The position numbers were made by a program, and so were the translations under genes. The notes below the pieces were generated by a model. That model made no database searches. It worked only from the letters and a program-made list of their open reading frames with translations, and had not been told where the DNA came from. From an uncultured Bacteroidales bacterium (GTDB lineage Bacteria > Bacteroidota > Bacteroidia > Bacteroidales > UBA932), in assembly GCA_944323825.1 (NCBI GenBank), contig CALUTY010000002.1, forward strand, positions 62,001 to 126,000: a DNA stretch of 64,000 nucleotides. The letters run 5' to 3'. Shown here one piece after another: positions 27,998 through 36,828 of the stretch (within the stretch, counting starts at the first letter, position 1; every line of letters begins with the position of its first letter).

Positions 27998-30257
27998 GAT
28001 AGCGGAGCCAGAATTCGCGGTTGGCGGAGATGAAATGCTCCTGCTGGGCGCCGCGGTAGCCGTGCATTCCGTCAGGGTATATCATGAAGTCGAACTTCTT
28101 GCCGGACTTCTGGAGGGCATCGATGAACTGGAGGGTGTTCTGGAAATGCACATTGTCATCGCCGGTACCATGGGTGAGCTTCAGCATGACAGGCTCTGTA
28201 CAGGGATTGCATGACCCGGCGGCTGCAGACCGCACGTCTTCCTGCTTTCCTGAATATTCCGCAGGATATCCATCGACATAATTCAATGCGCATGCCGCCT
28301 TGTAGCCCTCAGGATTGTTCTGAGGCGTGTCCATATACCTTTCCGTATAATGCGAATCATACAGGGACCAGTCGTAGACACCGCCGCCTGCAACCCCATA
28401 ATGGAAATGCTCCGGAGCCTGCATGAGGAGCATCGATGTCATGGTGCCGCCGAATGAGAAGCCCTCCACGCCGATCTTGTCAGGCCGCACATACGGAAGG
28501 GACTGGAAATATTCAGCCCACTCCACGAAATCCTGCACTTCATGAACCGTAAGCTGCCTGTAGATCATGTCAAGTCCTTCACGGCCGTTATGCCCTGAAG
28601 CACGGCAGTCGGCAGTCACCTCAATGATGCCGTTTTCTGACCACCACCGGCTGTTTGAGTTCGGGGTTATCCAGCGGTCCCTGACCACAGGAGTATCCGG
28701 TCCCCCGTAAATGTCGAAATGGACGGGATATTTTTCCTCTGGATTGAAATCCTCAGGCCAGGTGACCGATGCCGGAATGACAAGGCCGTCTGATGTAGTG
28801 AGATAGATTATATGCGGCAGGGCATGGTATTCAGGACTGAAGCCCTCGTATGCCATGTCGGCCACCACATGCTCCCTGCAGTGGCGTCCGGAGCGAACAA
28901 GTCCCTGCAGGGCGGTGTCGGATGTCCTTGCAGCGGCCACATCTCCCGCCGCCGGCCCCGTGGCGGCAATTCCCTCCATGTCAGGACGGGTAAGACATTC
29001 AACAGGAATGGAAGGAACCGTCCTGTATGTCTCAAACACCGACACCCGCACCGGAGTCACGGAATTGGAACAGGAAGCTGTGAAATATTTCCCGTCAGGG
29101 GAAAAGACCACATTGCGCACATCATATACCGGATCTGTCAGAGCCGTGACAACACCCTTGGAATCGACCTTGTAGAGAGCCTGTCGGACTGTCGCATCCC
29201 TCCTGGCGGTGAAATATACATCACCTTTCCGCTCGTCCACACGCAGGATGCTGATGTCCCAGTTCCTGCCGTCAGTAAGCCTGCGGAAGGTCTTCCCGTC
29301 GTATGAAAGGAAATATATCTGTTCCCATCCGGTCTCGAAACGGCGGGCCATGTAAAGACCATTGTCCTTGAACACGATGCCGTCTATCCAGTCCAGCCAG
29401 GTCTTGTATTCCTCATGATAGACATGGGTTTTGGAGCCGTCAAGGGCATCCACGCGATAGAGGTCAAGGGTATTCTGGAGCCTCGGCATCCTTGAAATGA
29501 AGAAGCCCTTGCTGTCGGCACCCCAGAAAGGGATTCCGAAATACTGTTCTTCCTCCGGATTATTGAAGTCCGCCCAGACTATGTCCGGCTGCGCAGAAGC
29601 AAAAGCCGCTGCCACATCAGCAATCCCTATCTTCACCTCAGGATTCCTCTCCCCTGCCTTCGGATAACGGGTATTTCTCAAGGAGCCGTCCTGCCCGAAC
29701 GGGGAATATATCGGGAAAAGAGGGACCTGTGTGTTGTCAAACCTGTAGAACCCTATCTTAGTGCCGTCAGGCGACCACCAGAATGCCCTGTATTTGCTTG
29801 GCCTGCCAAATATCTCCTCATAATACACCCAAGAGGCATAGCCGTTGAGTATCAGTTCGCTCCCGTCAGTTGTCAGGCGCACTTCCCTGCCGCTCGCGAT
29901 GTCGGTCACATAAAGGTCATTGTCTCTCGTATAGGCTATCTCCGTGGAGTCCGGGGAATATGTCATGTTCACCGCACCTTCCGGATGCACAGGGAAGTCA
30001 CTGAATTTCTCCGGAGCTGACACCCCGTGCTCAGTCCGTCCTGTCCTGGCATTGAAGACAAAGGCAGTGCTGTCAGTGTATGTCCCGTCGTATGTGAAAA
30101 TGACTTCCTGCGGCGAAATCCATTTCCATTTGGACGGCACCCTGTTGAAAGCATTCTCTGCAGCATCGGCAACCGGTGCAGCCACAGACTGGTTCAGGCT
30201 TCCGCCAAAGAGGCACAGCACTGTTCCCAAAATGATTGATTCCTTTATTATTTTCAT
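27984..30257 (-). CDS. Dipeptidyl peptidase IV family serine peptidase (S9B)
   Basis: Exported exopeptidase that releases X-Pro or X-Ala dipeptides. A signal peptide (MKIIKESIILG core, cleaved near SVAAPVA) is followed by the eight-bladed propeller (DPPIV_N) and an alpha/beta-hydrolase domain. The triad is complete: Ser in GFSFGG, Asp in GTGDDNVH and His in MHGYRG. There is an Ala/Gly-rich insertion at about 425-460, before the hydrolase domain. The ATG at 30257 gives a normal signal peptide. An ATG at 30299 overlaps the helicase stop (ATGA) and would add 14 residues, so coupling to the helicase gene is possible. Confidence 0.9.
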   Translation of the reverse strand: MKIIKESIILGTVLCLFGGSLNQSVAAPVADAAENAFNRVPSKWKWISPQEVIFTYDGTYTDSTAFVFNARTGRTEHGVSAPEKFSDFPVHPEGAVNMTYSPDSTEIAYTRDNDLYVTDIASGREVRLTTDGSELILNGYASWVYYEEIFGRPSKYRAFWWSPDGTKIGFYRFDNTQVPLFPIYSPFGQDGSLRNTRYPKAGERNPEVKIGIADVAAAFASAQPDIVWADFNNPEEEQYFGIPFWGADSKGFFISRMPRLQNTLDLYRVDALDGSKTHVYHEEYKTWLDWIDGIVFKDNGLYMARRFETGWEQIYFLSYDGKTFRRLTDGRNWDISILRVDERKGDVYFTARRDATVRQALYKVDSKGVVTALTDPVYDVRNVVFSPDGKYFTASCSNSVTPVRVSVFETYRTVPSIPVECLTRPDMEGIAATGPAAGDVAAARTSDTALQGLVRSGRHCREHVVADMAYEGFSPEYHALPHIIYLTTSDGLVIPASVTWPEDFNPEEKYPVHFDIYGGPDTPVVRDRWITPNSNSRWWSENGIIEVTADCRASGHNGREGLDMIYRQLTVHEVQDFVEWAEYFQSLPYVRPDKIGVEGFSFGGTMTSMLLMQAPEHFHYGVAGGGVYDWSLYDSHYTERYMDTPQNNPEGYKAACALNYVDGYPAEYSGKQEDVRSAAAGSCNPCTEPVMLKLTHGTGDDNVHFQNTLQFIDALQKSGKKFDFMIYPDGMHGYRGAQQEHFISANREFWLRYLKSE

Positions 30258-30295
30258 GACCCTCTGAATTTTCAATATCTGGAATTTTCCTCTTG

Positions 30296-31768
30296 TCATC
30301 CGAAGACCTCATCCTTGAAATTGACAAAATAAACTTTCTCGACAGCCCTTGTAATGGCCGTATAAAGCCATTTGAGGTCATCCGATGTCACTTCATCCTG
30401 CCAGAACGGATTGTCTATGAAGACGCATTTCCATTGTCCGCCCTGCGACTTGTGGCAGGTGACCGCATTGGCATATTTCAGCTGGAGGGCATTGTAATAT
30501 TTGTCCTCCCTCACCGCCTCATAGCGTTTCTTCTTGTTTCCTATATGGGCATAATCCTCATTCACCCCATTATACAGCATGTTCTGCTGCTCGTATGTCA
30601 GGGCTGCACTTTCCGCCTCAAGGGTGTCAAGTATCACCTTGGCCTCCAGCTCGAGATCATCATAGTCCGGAAACACCAGCCTCGCCTGGGCGAAATGCAG
30701 ACCATACCTTTCTTCGTATCCGGAAATCTTCAGCAGTCTGGCCATATCCCCGTTGGCGATATAGTCAAGGCCTTTCACATCAGGCGGTATCTGATAGCAG
30801 TTCTTGACTATCATCAGCCTGTCATCCCTGACCAGCCTGTCTTCCTTGAACTGCACCATGGAACGGATTCCGGCATTGTATTTTATCGCCCTCCTGTTGG
30901 AGCGGCACAATATCATTGTCTCCTCCTCTCCCCATCTTCCGAAGGCATCCGACACCGCCTCGATCAGGTCTCCGCCTCCTATCCGCTCCACATCGCTGAA
31001 TCCGTCAGTCCGCAGCCGGAGATCTGAAACGGGCAATGAATCCTGGAAATACATCCGGGCGGAGCCGCCTTCCCCGTCACCGGAATCACCGGAAATGAGC
31101 CGCCTTATCTCCGTGGCATTGGCAAGGATGCCGGACTCCGCCTTCTGGCGGACCACAGTGACCATGTCGCACCACTCCACATCTCCGAGCATCCCCATAT
31201 AGTCCCGGGAGAGAGCCGGACTGCAGTCAAGCCCGACAGGCGGCAGCTGGGCTGCATCCCCTATCAGTATCAACCTGTTGTCCAGTCCGCTCCGCACATA
31301 CGACACAAGGTCTTCCAGAAGATTTCCGGAGCCGAAGAAGCCTGTCGACTGTGACTGCACAGTGTCAATACCGATGAGCGACACCTCGTCCACTATATAT
31401 ATGGTATCCCTTTCCTTGTTCGGGGCAAGGGAAAACTGTCCGAATCCGTCCCCGCCGACGGACTTCTGCCTGTATATATGCTTATGTATCGTGAACGCAG
31501 GCTGCCCGGCATATCCGGATAGCACCTTCGCCGCCCGCCCTGTCGGGGCAAGAAGCACGCATGGCACCTCCAGCCTGCGCATAGTGCCGATCACTGCAGC
31601 AATTGCCGTGGTCTTGCCGGTACCGGCATAGCCGTTGACCACCATGATGTCTGCACCGTCCCCTGATATGAAATCAGCAGCCAGACGGAGCATCCTCTCC
31701 TGGCACGATGTCGGTCCGAATCCCAATGCCGACACAAACTCTGAATATAAGAAATCGCTTTTCCCCAT
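30296..31768 (-). CDS. RecD-like SF1 DNA helicase
   Basis: ATP-dependent 5'-3' helicase of the RecD/UvrD_C_2 type found as a stand-alone protein of about 470-490 residues in Bacteroidota. Walker A GYAGTGKTT is at 46-54, motif Ia APTGRAAKVL, the motif II region VDEVSLI, motif III GDAAQLPPVG, and the C-terminal TCHKSQGGQW (motif V) and YTAITRA (motif VI). The N-terminal domains of RecD2 are missing. It is the first gene of a pair with DPP IV. An exact -7 box (TATTTTTG, minus strand) lies just upstream, about 25 bp from the ATG. Confidence 0.88.
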   Translation of the reverse strand: MGKSDFLYSEFVSALGFGPTSCQERMLRLAADFISGDGADIMVVNGYAGTGKTTAIAAVIGTMRRLEVPCVLLAPTGRAAKVLSGYAGQPAFTIHKHIYRQKSVGGDGFGQFSLAPNKERDTIYIVDEVSLIGIDTVQSQSTGFFGSGNLLEDLVSYVRSGLDNRLILIGDAAQLPPVGLDCSPALSRDYMGMLGDVEWCDMVTVVRQKAESGILANATEIRRLISGDSGDGEGGSARMYFQDSLPVSDLRLRTDGFSDVERIGGGDLIEAVSDAFGRWGEEETMILCRSNRRAIKYNAGIRSMVQFKEDRLVRDDRLMIVKNCYQIPPDVKGLDYIANGDMARLLKISGYEERYGLHFAQARLVFPDYDDLELEAKVILDTLEAESAALTYEQQNMLYNGVNEDYAHIGNKKKRYEAVREDKYYNALQLKYANAVTCHKSQGGQWKCVFIDNPFWQDEVTSDDLKWLYTAITRAVEKVYFVNFKDEVFG

Positions 31769-31832
31769 GATACGGAACCGGCTTCGTCATTGCATTTTGC
31801 AAAAATAGGAAATCCGCCACAAAATCCGGCAT

Positions 31833-31863
31833 TTTGTTTTGTATTCTTTTAGTGCTATATTTG
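31833..31863 (+). promoter_or_regulatory. Outer (upstream) promoter at repeat copy 2
   Basis: TTTG (31833-31836), a 19-bp spacer and TATATTTG (31856-31863). The -7 box is the first TATATTTG of the element. A transcript from here would include the whole hairpin region as an untranslated leader of about 230 nt before the SDR gene. Confidence 0.6.
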
Positions 31864-32056
31864 GCCTGATGGCCACCGTATATTTGTCCGCTTCGCGTCC
31901 ACATATACTGTTCACGCCTCGGCAATGCAAGCCTGACGGCTTGTATGCCTGGCCCATCCCGCAACATCCATAAGACATGAAGTCTTCTGTCTGTCGCGGA
32001 ATGAACAGTCAAAATGCTTTCGCATTTGCATTGCTCTCGGCTTCTGCGTATATTTG
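31856..32056 (+). repeat. Promoter-carrying hairpin element, copy 2 (expanded)
   Basis: Same order of parts as copy 1: TATATTTG, hairpin GGCC-tgat-GGCC (31863-31874), CACATATACT (31900-31909), CTCGGC, hairpin GCAATGCAA/TTGCATTGC (31922-31930 with 32026-32034), CTCGGCTTCTGCG and TATATTTG (32049-32056). It carries an extra TATATTTG at 31879-31886 and about 95 nt of additional sequence inside the main hairpin. That insert folds into further stems: CAAGCC/GGCTTG (31928-31943) and CCGC/GCGG enclosing AAGAC/GTCTT (31959-31999). Confidence 0.8.
32025..32056 (+). promoter_or_regulatory. Inner promoter in repeat copy 2
   Basis: TTTG (32025-32028), a 20-bp spacer and TATATTTG (32049-32056). It has the same geometry and the same last 18 bases as copies 1 and 3, and lies 45 bp before the SDR start codon. 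Confidence 0.78.
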
Positions 32057-32101
32057 CCGCGTTTTAGGACACCGAAAACGACTTACAGAACATATTCATC
32101 C

Positions 32102-32917
32102 ATGAAAGGAAACATTGAAGAAACTGAATACGCCGTTGTCACCGGAGCTAGCTGCGGATTGGGGAAATCATTCGCCATTGACCTTGCATCCAGAAAGATA
32201 AACACGATACTCATTTCACTTCCGGGGGAAAACATAGCTGAAGTATGCGATGAATGCCGCAAAAAAGGTACAGAAAGCCATTTTTACGAAGCAGACCTGA
32301 CGGACAGGTCGGAACTCCTCAGGGTGACTGAGGAAATCAACGGAAAATACAAGGTGAAGATCCTGATCAACAATGCCGGGACGGGCGGCAGCACCGTCTT
32401 CGAACAGGCATCGCTGAAATATCTGGAAAACATCATCGAACTGAATACGGGCGTCACGACATTTCTGACACACGAGCTCATTCCGAACCTCAAGAAGAAT
32501 GCGCCATCCTACATACTGAACATATCTTCGCTTGCATCCATGACCCCGACAGGCTACAAGACGGTCTACCCGGCGTCAAAAAATTTTGTCAGATACCTTT
32601 CAATCGGTCTCAGGGAAGAACTGAAAGACTCCTCCGTGTCAGTCAGCGTCGCCCTTCTCGGCCCGATGCCGACGAAGCCGGAAATCGTGGAAAGGATAAA
32701 GAGCCAGGGATGGGTGGGCAAATTCCTCACAGTCACCACCAAGCTGGCGGCAAGGAAATGCATAGACAAGATGTTCAAGGGCAAGTCGACAATAGTGGTC
32801 GGAATTTCAAACAAATTCAGCTACTGGCTTCTGAAATGCATACCGGAAGGACTCCGCGCATCGATAATGACGAAGTCAATGAAAAATGAACTCAGGTGCC
32901 AGGGCATAACGAAATGA
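32102..32917 (+). CDS. Short-chain dehydrogenase/reductase
   Basis: A 271-residue SDR with TGASCGLG (14-21), NNAG (90-93) and the catalytic Ser in NISS and Tyr156-x3-Lys160 (YPASK). The C-terminal region is long and partly hydrophobic, as in 17-beta-HSD12/KDSR-like lipid reductases, but the substrate is unknown. The ATG at 32102 was chosen; the frame is open upstream but would run into the promoter. Its TGA overlaps the ATG of the next gene (ATGA), so the two are translated together. Confidence 0.85.
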   Translation: MKGNIEETEYAVVTGASCGLGKSFAIDLASRKINTILISLPGENIAEVCDECRKKGTESHFYEADLTDRSELLRVTEEINGKYKVKILINNAGTGGSTVFEQASLKYLENIIELNTGVTTFLTHELIPNLKKNAPSYILNISSLASMTPTGYKTVYPASKNFVRYLSIGLREELKDSSVSVSVALLGPMPTKPEIVERIKSQGWVGKFLTVTTKLAARKCIDKMFKGKSTIVVGISNKFSYWLLKCIPEGLRASIMTKSMKNELRCQGITK

Positions 32918-33861
32918 CAGAAGGAATGGAAAAAGTGATGGTAACGGGAGCAAACGGAATGCTCGCCTCAAACATAATTGCAGAACTCCTTGAACAGGGA
33001 TATGAAGTCATAGGCACCGTAAGGAGCATCGGAAAATATCATGGTCCTCAAGGCGCAGGGCTCCGTCTGGAGGAATGCGACTTCAAGGACACTGCCGCAA
33101 TGGAAAGGCTCATGGAAGGCTGCTCAGCCATAGTCCATGTGGCAGCCATGACCTCCCAGGGGGAAAATGACTACGAGAAATTCCGGAAAGTGAATGTCAC
33201 CGCTACGGAAAACCTCGTGAAGACCGCCATAAGGAAAGGTCTGAAAAGATTCCTCTATGTCAGCACCGCAAATGCAATAGGATATGGTGAGGGCGAAGGA
33301 AAACCGATGATGTACCCGTTCACCGCTTCCCACTATGCCGTGAGCAAGGCAGAGGCAGAAAAGGTCATCCTCCCGTACAAAGACAGAATAGACATAGTCA
33401 TAACCAACCCGACCTTCATGTCCGGACGCTACGGGACTGCCCAGGGCTCGAACAGGCTGTTCAACATGGTCCGCAAGTCCCCTGTCGTGTTCTGCCCGAA
33501 AGGCGGCAAGAATGTCCTTGATGTGCGTGAGGCCGCAAGAGGCATGGTCCTCGCCCTCCAGAAAGGGCGCAACGGGGAAAACTACCTCATCACTGGACGG
33601 AACTACAGCTACCGTGAGCTTTTCTCCGAAGCCGCAAATGCCATCGGCAGGCATCCTCTGCTCATCACCGTCCCGAATTTCCTGCTCAAGGCCGCAGGCG
33701 CCCTCGGCGACCTCCTCCACAAGATGGGCATCTCATCCGACCTCTCCACCGCCAATGTCACCATGCTCATGATCAACAACCACTACAACGCCACCAAAGC
33801 CGAAAATGAACTCGGCTTCAAGGCCGCCCCCGCCGACTTCCGCGAAATCCTGTCATATTGA
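32914..33861 (+). CDS. NAD-dependent epimerase/dehydratase family protein (extended SDR)
   Basis: The 315-residue extended SDR resembles dihydroflavonol-reductase/3-beta-HSD-like members. The nucleotide-binding motif is TGANGMLASN, in which the third Gly of GxxGxxG is Ala. The catalytic Tyr-x3-Lys is YAVSK. Substrate unknown. It is coupled to the preceding SDR by a 4-bp overlap, suggesting two consecutive redox steps, possibly on a lipid or sugar. Both are driven from repeat-element copy 2. Confidence 0.85.
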   Translation: MTEGMEKVMVTGANGMLASNIIAELLEQGYEVIGTVRSIGKYHGPQGAGLRLEECDFKDTAAMERLMEGCSAIVHVAAMTSQGENDYEKFRKVNVTATENLVKTAIRKGLKRFLYVSTANAIGYGEGEGKPMMYPFTASHYAVSKAEAEKVILPYKDRIDIVITNPTFMSGRYGTAQGSNRLFNMVRKSPVVFCPKGGKNVLDVREAARGMVLALQKGRNGENYLITGRNYSYRELFSEAANAIGRHPLLITVPNFLLKAAGALGDLLHKMGISSDLSTANVTMLMINNHYNATKAENELGFKAAPADFREILSY

Positions 33862-33948
33862 AAAGCAGACTGTACCAGCTCAGATATTCCATCTTCCGGC
33901 TGCCTGCAGGCATATTCTCCAGTGGCGGTCAAAACCAAGCGGACTGCC

Positions 33949-33980
33949 CTTGTCCCGGTAATGTAATATTAGTATATTTG
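33949..33980 (+). promoter_or_regulatory. Outer (upstream) promoter at repeat copy 3
   Basis: CTTG (33949-33952), a 20-bp spacer and TATATTTG (33973-33980), the first direct repeat of the element. One mismatch in the -33 box. As at copy 2, this places the hairpin in the leader of the longer transcript. Confidence 0.5.
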
Positions 33981-34059
33981 GCCATAAATGTCCACTTATA
34001 CTTTTGCACCTCGGCAGAGCAAATAAATTTGCTCTGCGTTCGGCTTCTGCGTATATTTG
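33973..34059 (+). repeat. Promoter-carrying hairpin element, copy 3
   Basis: The layout is TATATTTG (33973-33980), an imperfect hairpin starting GGCC (33980-33993), CACTTATACT, CTCGGC, hairpin GCAGAGCAAAT/ATTTGCTCTGC (34014-34024 with 34027-34037), CGGCTTCTGCG and TATATTTG (34052-34059). Compared with copy 1 the stem has a compensated A-T to G-C change. Length (87 bp) is within one base of copy 1. Confidence 0.85.
34028..34059 (+). promoter_or_regulatory. Inner promoter in repeat copy 3
   Basis: TTTG (34028-34031) in the hairpin 3' arm, a 20-bp spacer and TATATTTG (34052-34059). It would start transcripts near 34065, about 78 nt before the aminopeptidase ATG. Confidence 0.78.
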
Positions 34060-34142
34060 CGGGATATATGCCATATCCATTGCTGAAACGGAAGGCATCC
34101 CACTGCGAAATTTGAAACAAGTAACAATAAAAAAATCTGGAA

Positions 34143-35330
34143 ATGAAAAAAATAATGCTGACGGCGGCTGCCGTGATTGCCATTTCTGCCGTACAGGCCT
34201 TTGCCCAGGACAACAAGGACACAAAGGAGCCTGAGTACGAATTCACTACAATCAAGGAAAACCCGATTTCATCCATCAAGGACCAGCACCGTTCAGGCAC
34301 ATGCTGGTGCTTCTCAGCACTTTCATTCCTGGAGTCCGAGATAATGAGGACAAAGGGATATGACAATGTGGACCTGTCCGAAATGTTCGTTGTCGGGAAA
34401 TCCTACCATGACAGGGCGATAAAGTTCGTTAGGCTTGACGGACATCTGAACTTCGCCGCAGGAAGCTCTTTCGGAGATGTGCTGAATGTCATCAGGGACT
34501 ACGGAATCGTTCCGCAGGATGTGATGCCGGGACTCAATTACGGGACAGAGAAGCCGGAACATTTTGAAATGGACGCAGCCCTCAAGGGATATGTGGACGC
34601 CATCGTGAAGAATCCGAACAGGACGCTGTCCACCGCATGGGTGAACGGACTTGACGGCATTCTGAAGGCATATCTCGGTGAGGCACCTGCAGAGTTCGAG
34701 GTGGACGGGACGACATACACCCCTGAATCATACAGAGACTGGCTCGGAATCAATCCTGACGACTATGTTTCAATCACTTCGTTCACGCACCATCCGTTCT
34801 ACACCCAGTTCCCTATCGAGGTCTGCGACAACTGGAGATGGGATCTTTCATACAATGTGCCGCTTGACGAACTGATGGAAATCATGTATAATGCCATTGA
34901 CGAAGGCTACACCATCGCTTGGGCATCCGATGTCAGCGAAAAAGGATTCACCAGGGATGGCATAGGTGTCATTCCTGAAGATGATGCTGCCCAGACAAGC
35001 GGCTCCGACCAGGAAAAGTGGATAGGAAAGGAGACTGAAAAGCCTGAAGAAAAGACTGTGGCCAAGGAGAAGACCATCACACAGGAAATGAGGCAGGACG
35101 GCTACGACAGGAAGACCACCACCGACGACCACGGAATGCAGATCTACGGCACGGCAAAGGACCAGAACGGCACCATGTACTTCCTCGTGAAGAACTCATG
35201 GGGCGAAGCCGGCAAATACAAGGGCATCTGGTATGTATCCGACTCATTCGTGAGATACAAGACAATGAACATTGTCGTGCATAAGGACGCAGTGCCTAAG
35301 GACATAAAGAAGAAACTAGGAATCAAATAA
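34143..35330 (+). CDS. Secreted C1-family aminopeptidase (PepC/bleomycin-hydrolase type)
   Basis: Cysteine peptidase with a signal peptide (MKKIMLTAAAVIAISAVQ, cleaved after AFA). The oxyanion Gln is in KDQHRSGTCWCF (Gln48), the catalytic Cys is Cys54, the His is in TTDDHGMQIYG and the Asn is in VKNSWGE, so the active site is complete. At 395 residues it is shorter than cytosolic PepC. A Lys/Glu/Thr-rich segment (about 295-320) precedes the catalytic His. Exported versions are frequent in Bacteroidales and probably act on peptides in the periplasm or at the surface. Followed after 27 bp by pssA. Confidence 0.9.
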   Translation: MKKIMLTAAAVIAISAVQAFAQDNKDTKEPEYEFTTIKENPISSIKDQHRSGTCWCFSALSFLESEIMRTKGYDNVDLSEMFVVGKSYHDRAIKFVRLDGHLNFAAGSSFGDVLNVIRDYGIVPQDVMPGLNYGTEKPEHFEMDAALKGYVDAIVKNPNRTLSTAWVNGLDGILKAYLGEAPAEFEVDGTTYTPESYRDWLGINPDDYVSITSFTHHPFYTQFPIEVCDNWRWDLSYNVPLDELMEIMYNAIDEGYTIAWASDVSEKGFTRDGIGVIPEDDAAQTSGSDQEKWIGKETEKPEEKTVAKEKTITQEMRQDGYDRKTTTDDHGMQIYGTAKDQNGTMYFLVKNSWGEAGKYKGIWYVSDSFVRYKTMNIVVHKDAVPKDIKKKLGIK

Positions 35331-35357
35331 TTGCGGCATTTCATCAGTTTCAAGGAA

Positions 35358-36092
35358 ATGAATATCGCAAGGCATATTCCCAATACGGTCACATCCATGA
35401 ATCTCCTGTGCGGGGTTCTGGGTGTGATCAGTGTTTTCAACGGCAGGCAGGACATCGCATTCTGCCTGATGCTCGCGGCAGCCGCATTTGATTTTCTGGA
35501 CGGGTTCGCCGCACGTGCGCTCGGGGCATATTCAGCCATAGGAAAGGAGCTTGATTCCCTGGCAGACATGGTCAGTTTCGGGCTTCTGCCGTCGGTCATG
35601 CTTCACTGCCTCATGCAGGAAATGTCTTCCGGTGCTGACATCTGGAGCTATGTCCCGCTTCTGATAGTGATATTTTCAGCCCTCAGGCTGGCCAAGTTCA
35701 ATGTGGATGAAAGGCAGAGCGAGAATTTCATTGGGCTTGCCACACCTGCATGCGCAATGCTGTGCGGATCACTGGCATATTATATCAGCCGCGACCCTGA
35801 CAGCTTCCTGACAAGGTGGGCGGAAGGCTTCGTGTTCATCCCGGTGCTTTCCGTTGTGCTGTCGGTCCTGCTGGTGAGCGAGATTCCCATGTTCTCCATG
35901 AAATTCAAGAAAAATGTGCAGAAAGGAACTCCCATCTACAAGATGCGCGTCTTTCTGATGGGATGGACTGCCGTTTCGATTCTCCTGGTCTGGATTCTCG
36001 GACTGAACTGGTCAATGATTGTCATCCTCGTGTTCACCCTCTACATCATCATGAATCTGGTGAATGCTGCGGTTACGGCGGGAAGCAAATAA
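35358..36092 (+). CDS. pssA: CDP-diacylglycerol-serine O-phosphatidyltransferase
   Basis: Membrane enzyme that makes phosphatidylserine from CDP-diacylglycerol and serine, leading to phosphatidylethanolamine. The CDP-alcohol phosphotransferase motif is intact in the stretch DFLDGFAARA ... GKELDSLAD (DGxxAR-x8-GxxxDxxxD). About seven hydrophobic segments fill the 244 residues. The ATG at 35358 follows AAGGAA; an in-frame TTG at 35331 directly after the preceding stop is less likely. Probably co-transcribed with the aminopeptidase. Confidence 0.93.
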   Translation: MNIARHIPNTVTSMNLLCGVLGVISVFNGRQDIAFCLMLAAAAFDFLDGFAARALGAYSAIGKELDSLADMVSFGLLPSVMLHCLMQEMSSGADIWSYVPLLIVIFSALRLAKFNVDERQSENFIGLATPACAMLCGSLAYYISRDPDSFLTRWAEGFVFIPVLSVVLSVLLVSEIPMFSMKFKKNVQKGTPIYKMRVFLMGWTAVSILLVWILGLNWSMIVILVFTLYIIMNLVNAAVTAGSK

Positions 36093-36165
36093 CTCCGCCC
36101 GGGATGGACAGTTAAGCGCTTCGGCTACGGTATGGATGATTCTTTGAGGCGGAGGACACCAATAT

Positions 36166-36205
36166 AAAAATGGACTGGTTCTGACGAAGACCAGTCCATT
36201 TTTTA
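36166..36205. terminator. Bidirectional intrinsic terminator (pssA / rubrerythrin)
   Basis: AATGGACTGGT (36169-36179) pairs perfectly with ACCAGTCCATT (36190-36200), flanked by an A run on the left and a T run on the right. It is therefore a stem plus U-tract terminator in both directions, between two convergent genes. Confidence 0.88.
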
Positions 36206-36242
36206 TTTCCTGCATCAACGGCATTTGCCGCAGGCATCATTT

Positions 36243-36785
36243 TCAGAAATTGGTTGCGTGGATCTTGAAGTAGCTCTTCGGATGCTTGCATACAGGGCAG
36301 ATCTCAGGAGCCTTCTTTCCGATGACGATGTGGCCGCAGTTGCCGCACTCCCATATCATGTCTTCATCCCTTGAGAACACGATGCCGTCCTTTACATTTG
36401 CAAGAAGCTTGCGGTAACGCTCCTCGTGCATTTTCTCGATGGCAGCCACCTTCTCGAAGAGAACGGCTATCTCAGTGAATCCTTCCTCGCGGGCGTCCTT
36501 TGCAAAGCCGGCATACATGTCAGTCCACTCATAGTTCTCTCCCTCGGCTGCATCCAGAAGATTTTCTTCTGTAGTAGGAATATCACCGCCGTGGAGGAGC
36601 TTGAACCAGATCTTTGCATGTTCCTTCTCGTTGTTGGCAGTCTCCTCGAACAGGTCGGCTATCTGTACATATCCGTCCTTCTTGGCCTTGGAGGCATAAT
36701 AGGTGTATTTGTTGCGGGCCTGTGACTCACCTGCAAAAGCTGCCTGAAGATTAGCCTCAGTCTTAGTTCCTTTCAATTCTTTCAT
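36243..36785 (-). CDS. Rubrerythrin
   Basis: Cytoplasmic peroxide-reducing di-iron protein of anaerobes. The N-terminal ferritin-like four-helix domain has the Glu ligands in [10 protein letters not shown] and ANNEKEHAK. The C-terminal rubredoxin-like domain binds one iron with two Cys pairs (ECGNCGH and ICPVCKH). The 180 residues are of normal length. Monocistronic, with its own canonical promoter and terminator. Its presence fits an anaerobe. Confidence 0.97.
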   Translation of the reverse strand: MKELKGTKTEANLQAAFAGESQARNKYTYYASKAKKDGYVQIADLFEETANNEKEHAKIWFKLLHGGDIPTTEENLLDAAEGENYEWTDMYAGFAKDAREEGFTEIAVLFEKVAAIEKMHEERYRKLLANVKDGIVFSRDEDMIWECGNCGHIVIGKKAPEICPVCKHPKSYFKIHATNF

Positions 36786-36828
36786 GACTTTCTAATTTAG
36801 ATTTTTTAAAAATTAGCAAAACGCTTCA

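Noticed and set aside
30258..30299. Extended DPP IV start at the ATGA overlap with the helicase gene
   Set aside because: It would place 14 extra residues before the signal peptide; the internal ATG at 30257 gives a normal one. Kept only as an alternative.
16693..34059. CRISPR-like array from the recurrent CTCGGC and TATATTTG units
   Set aside because: Copies are thousands of bases apart in different intergenic regions, not tandem with spacers, and no cas gene is present.
34990..35100. Possible frameshift in the C1 aminopeptidase at the charged segment
   Set aside because: The frame is continuous and the catalytic His and Asn follow normally, so the segment is an insertion, not a break.
36120..36240. 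Possible small gene between pssA and rubrerythrin
   Set aside because: The stretch is occupied by a strong bidirectional terminator and has no coding pattern.
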